In this document: positions 63,762-64,000 of the stretch, piece by piece
Position numbering within the stretch: the stretch's first letter is position 1
Layout: every line of letters starts with the position of its first letter
Notes under the pieces: model-generated
Seen by the model: the letters and a program-made list of their open reading frames with translations, nothing else
Database searches by the model: none
What the model was told of the DNA's origin: nothing
NCBI GenBank assembly: GCA_029938715.1
Contig: JAOZUK010000002.1
Span: forward strand, 1-64,000
Source: Bacteroidales bacterium
GTDB taxonomy: Bacteria > Bacteroidota > Bacteroidia > Bacteroidales > GCA-2748055
DNA: 64,000 nucleotides
Direction of reading: 5' to 3'
Translations under genes and position numbers: made by a program

Positions 63762-64000
63762 ATGTTAAATGAACGACAAAATAAGATCCTTGAAATCCTT
63801 GGCAGAGGTGATCTGACCTCGGTAGTTTCGTTGTCGGAAGCGCTTAAGGTTTCATCGGTTACCATTAGACAGGATCTGAACTACCTGGAAGGAGAAGGTC
63901 TTTTAAAACGCGTTCACGGTGGTGCGGTTTTAAAAGATGCTGATGACCTGTCGAACCGACTGGGTTATAACTATGAACGAAAGCTTCAAATTGCTAAAAA
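63762..64000 (+). CDS. DeoR/GlpR-family regulator (partial, runs off window)
   Basis: The first 79 codons of a DeoR-type repressor. The helix-turn-helix reads VVSLSEALKVSSVTIRQDLNYLE, followed by GLLKRVHGGAV, the family signature. The sugar-phosphate-sensing C-terminal domain lies beyond the window. DeoR proteins respond to phosphorylated sugars, which supports the idea that the ROK kinase product is the pathway signal. The ATG at 63762 is 3 nt after the kinase stop. Confidence 0.92.
   Translation, partial: MLNERQNKILEILGRGDLTSVVSLSEALKVSSVTIRQDLNYLEGEGLLKRVHGGAVLKDADDLSNRLGYNYERKLQIAK

Overview
The window looks like a chromosome segment of a probably anaerobic Bacteroidota, perhaps of the Bacteroidales/Marinilabiliales type; the order is inference. 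Supporting signs are TAnnTTTG-type -7 promoter boxes, few Shine-Dalgarno sites, a C-terminal type IX secretion sorting domain, FISUMP-domain surface proteins, a TonB receptor with a carboxypeptidase-like N-terminal domain, LytS/LytTR regulators, and oxygen-sensitive enzymes (a glycyl radical enzyme, HgcAB).

Layout. 1-4500: an ORF-less group II intron (minus strand) directly behind a large secreted FISUMP/PKD protein, then tRNA-Asn. 4.6-25 kb: mostly housekeeping genes: a PfkB kinase, DUF2797, PadR-PspC, tRNA-Gln, a beta-barrel protein, a YgjP peptidase, TolC-HlyD, tsaB, efp, a PP2C phosphatase, an O-antigen ligase/Wzz pair, tyrS, cvpA, a phosphoesterase, a nuclease, and a plsC/lipid kinase/HAD set. 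25-33.7 kb: TonB receptor with LytS/LytTR pair, acs, and a NatAB-like ABC exporter. 33.7-39.5 kb: a tight minus-strand operon for long-chain olefin (Ole) synthesis in the order oleB-oleA-oleA paralog-oleC-oleD-methyltransferase. 39.6-44.4 kb: M1 peptidase, DUF3179 lipoprotein with a beta-barrel partner, pirin. 44.5-49.5 kb: a molybdenum hydroxylase operon with xdhC and mocA helpers. 49.5-52.8 kb: an ECF sigma factor with a membrane partner, an aminotransferase and a DUF1080 protein.

52.9-55.5 kb is an accessory patch. It has tRNA-Arg with a partial copy of its 3' end nearby, a T9SS cargo protein, an orphan lipoprotein, and remains of an FRG-domain gene and of a FISUMP gene. 55.5-57.8 kb carries the standout system: hgcA-hgcB, the mercury methylation pair, followed by a MarR regulator in one apparent operon, with a palindrome over the likely hgcA promoter. 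57.9-64 kb: a TonB-C-domain protein, a TetR regulator, and a glycyl radical enzyme operon (activase, enzyme, ROK kinase, DeoR regulator cut by the window end).

The two strongest leads are the hgcA-hgcB-marR operon and the Ole operon. The Ole operon contains a second thiolase-fold protein that has lost the catalytic Cys and His but keeps an EPA glutamate motif, which suggests a heterodimeric OleA. No CRISPR array, rRNA gene or intact transposase was seen.
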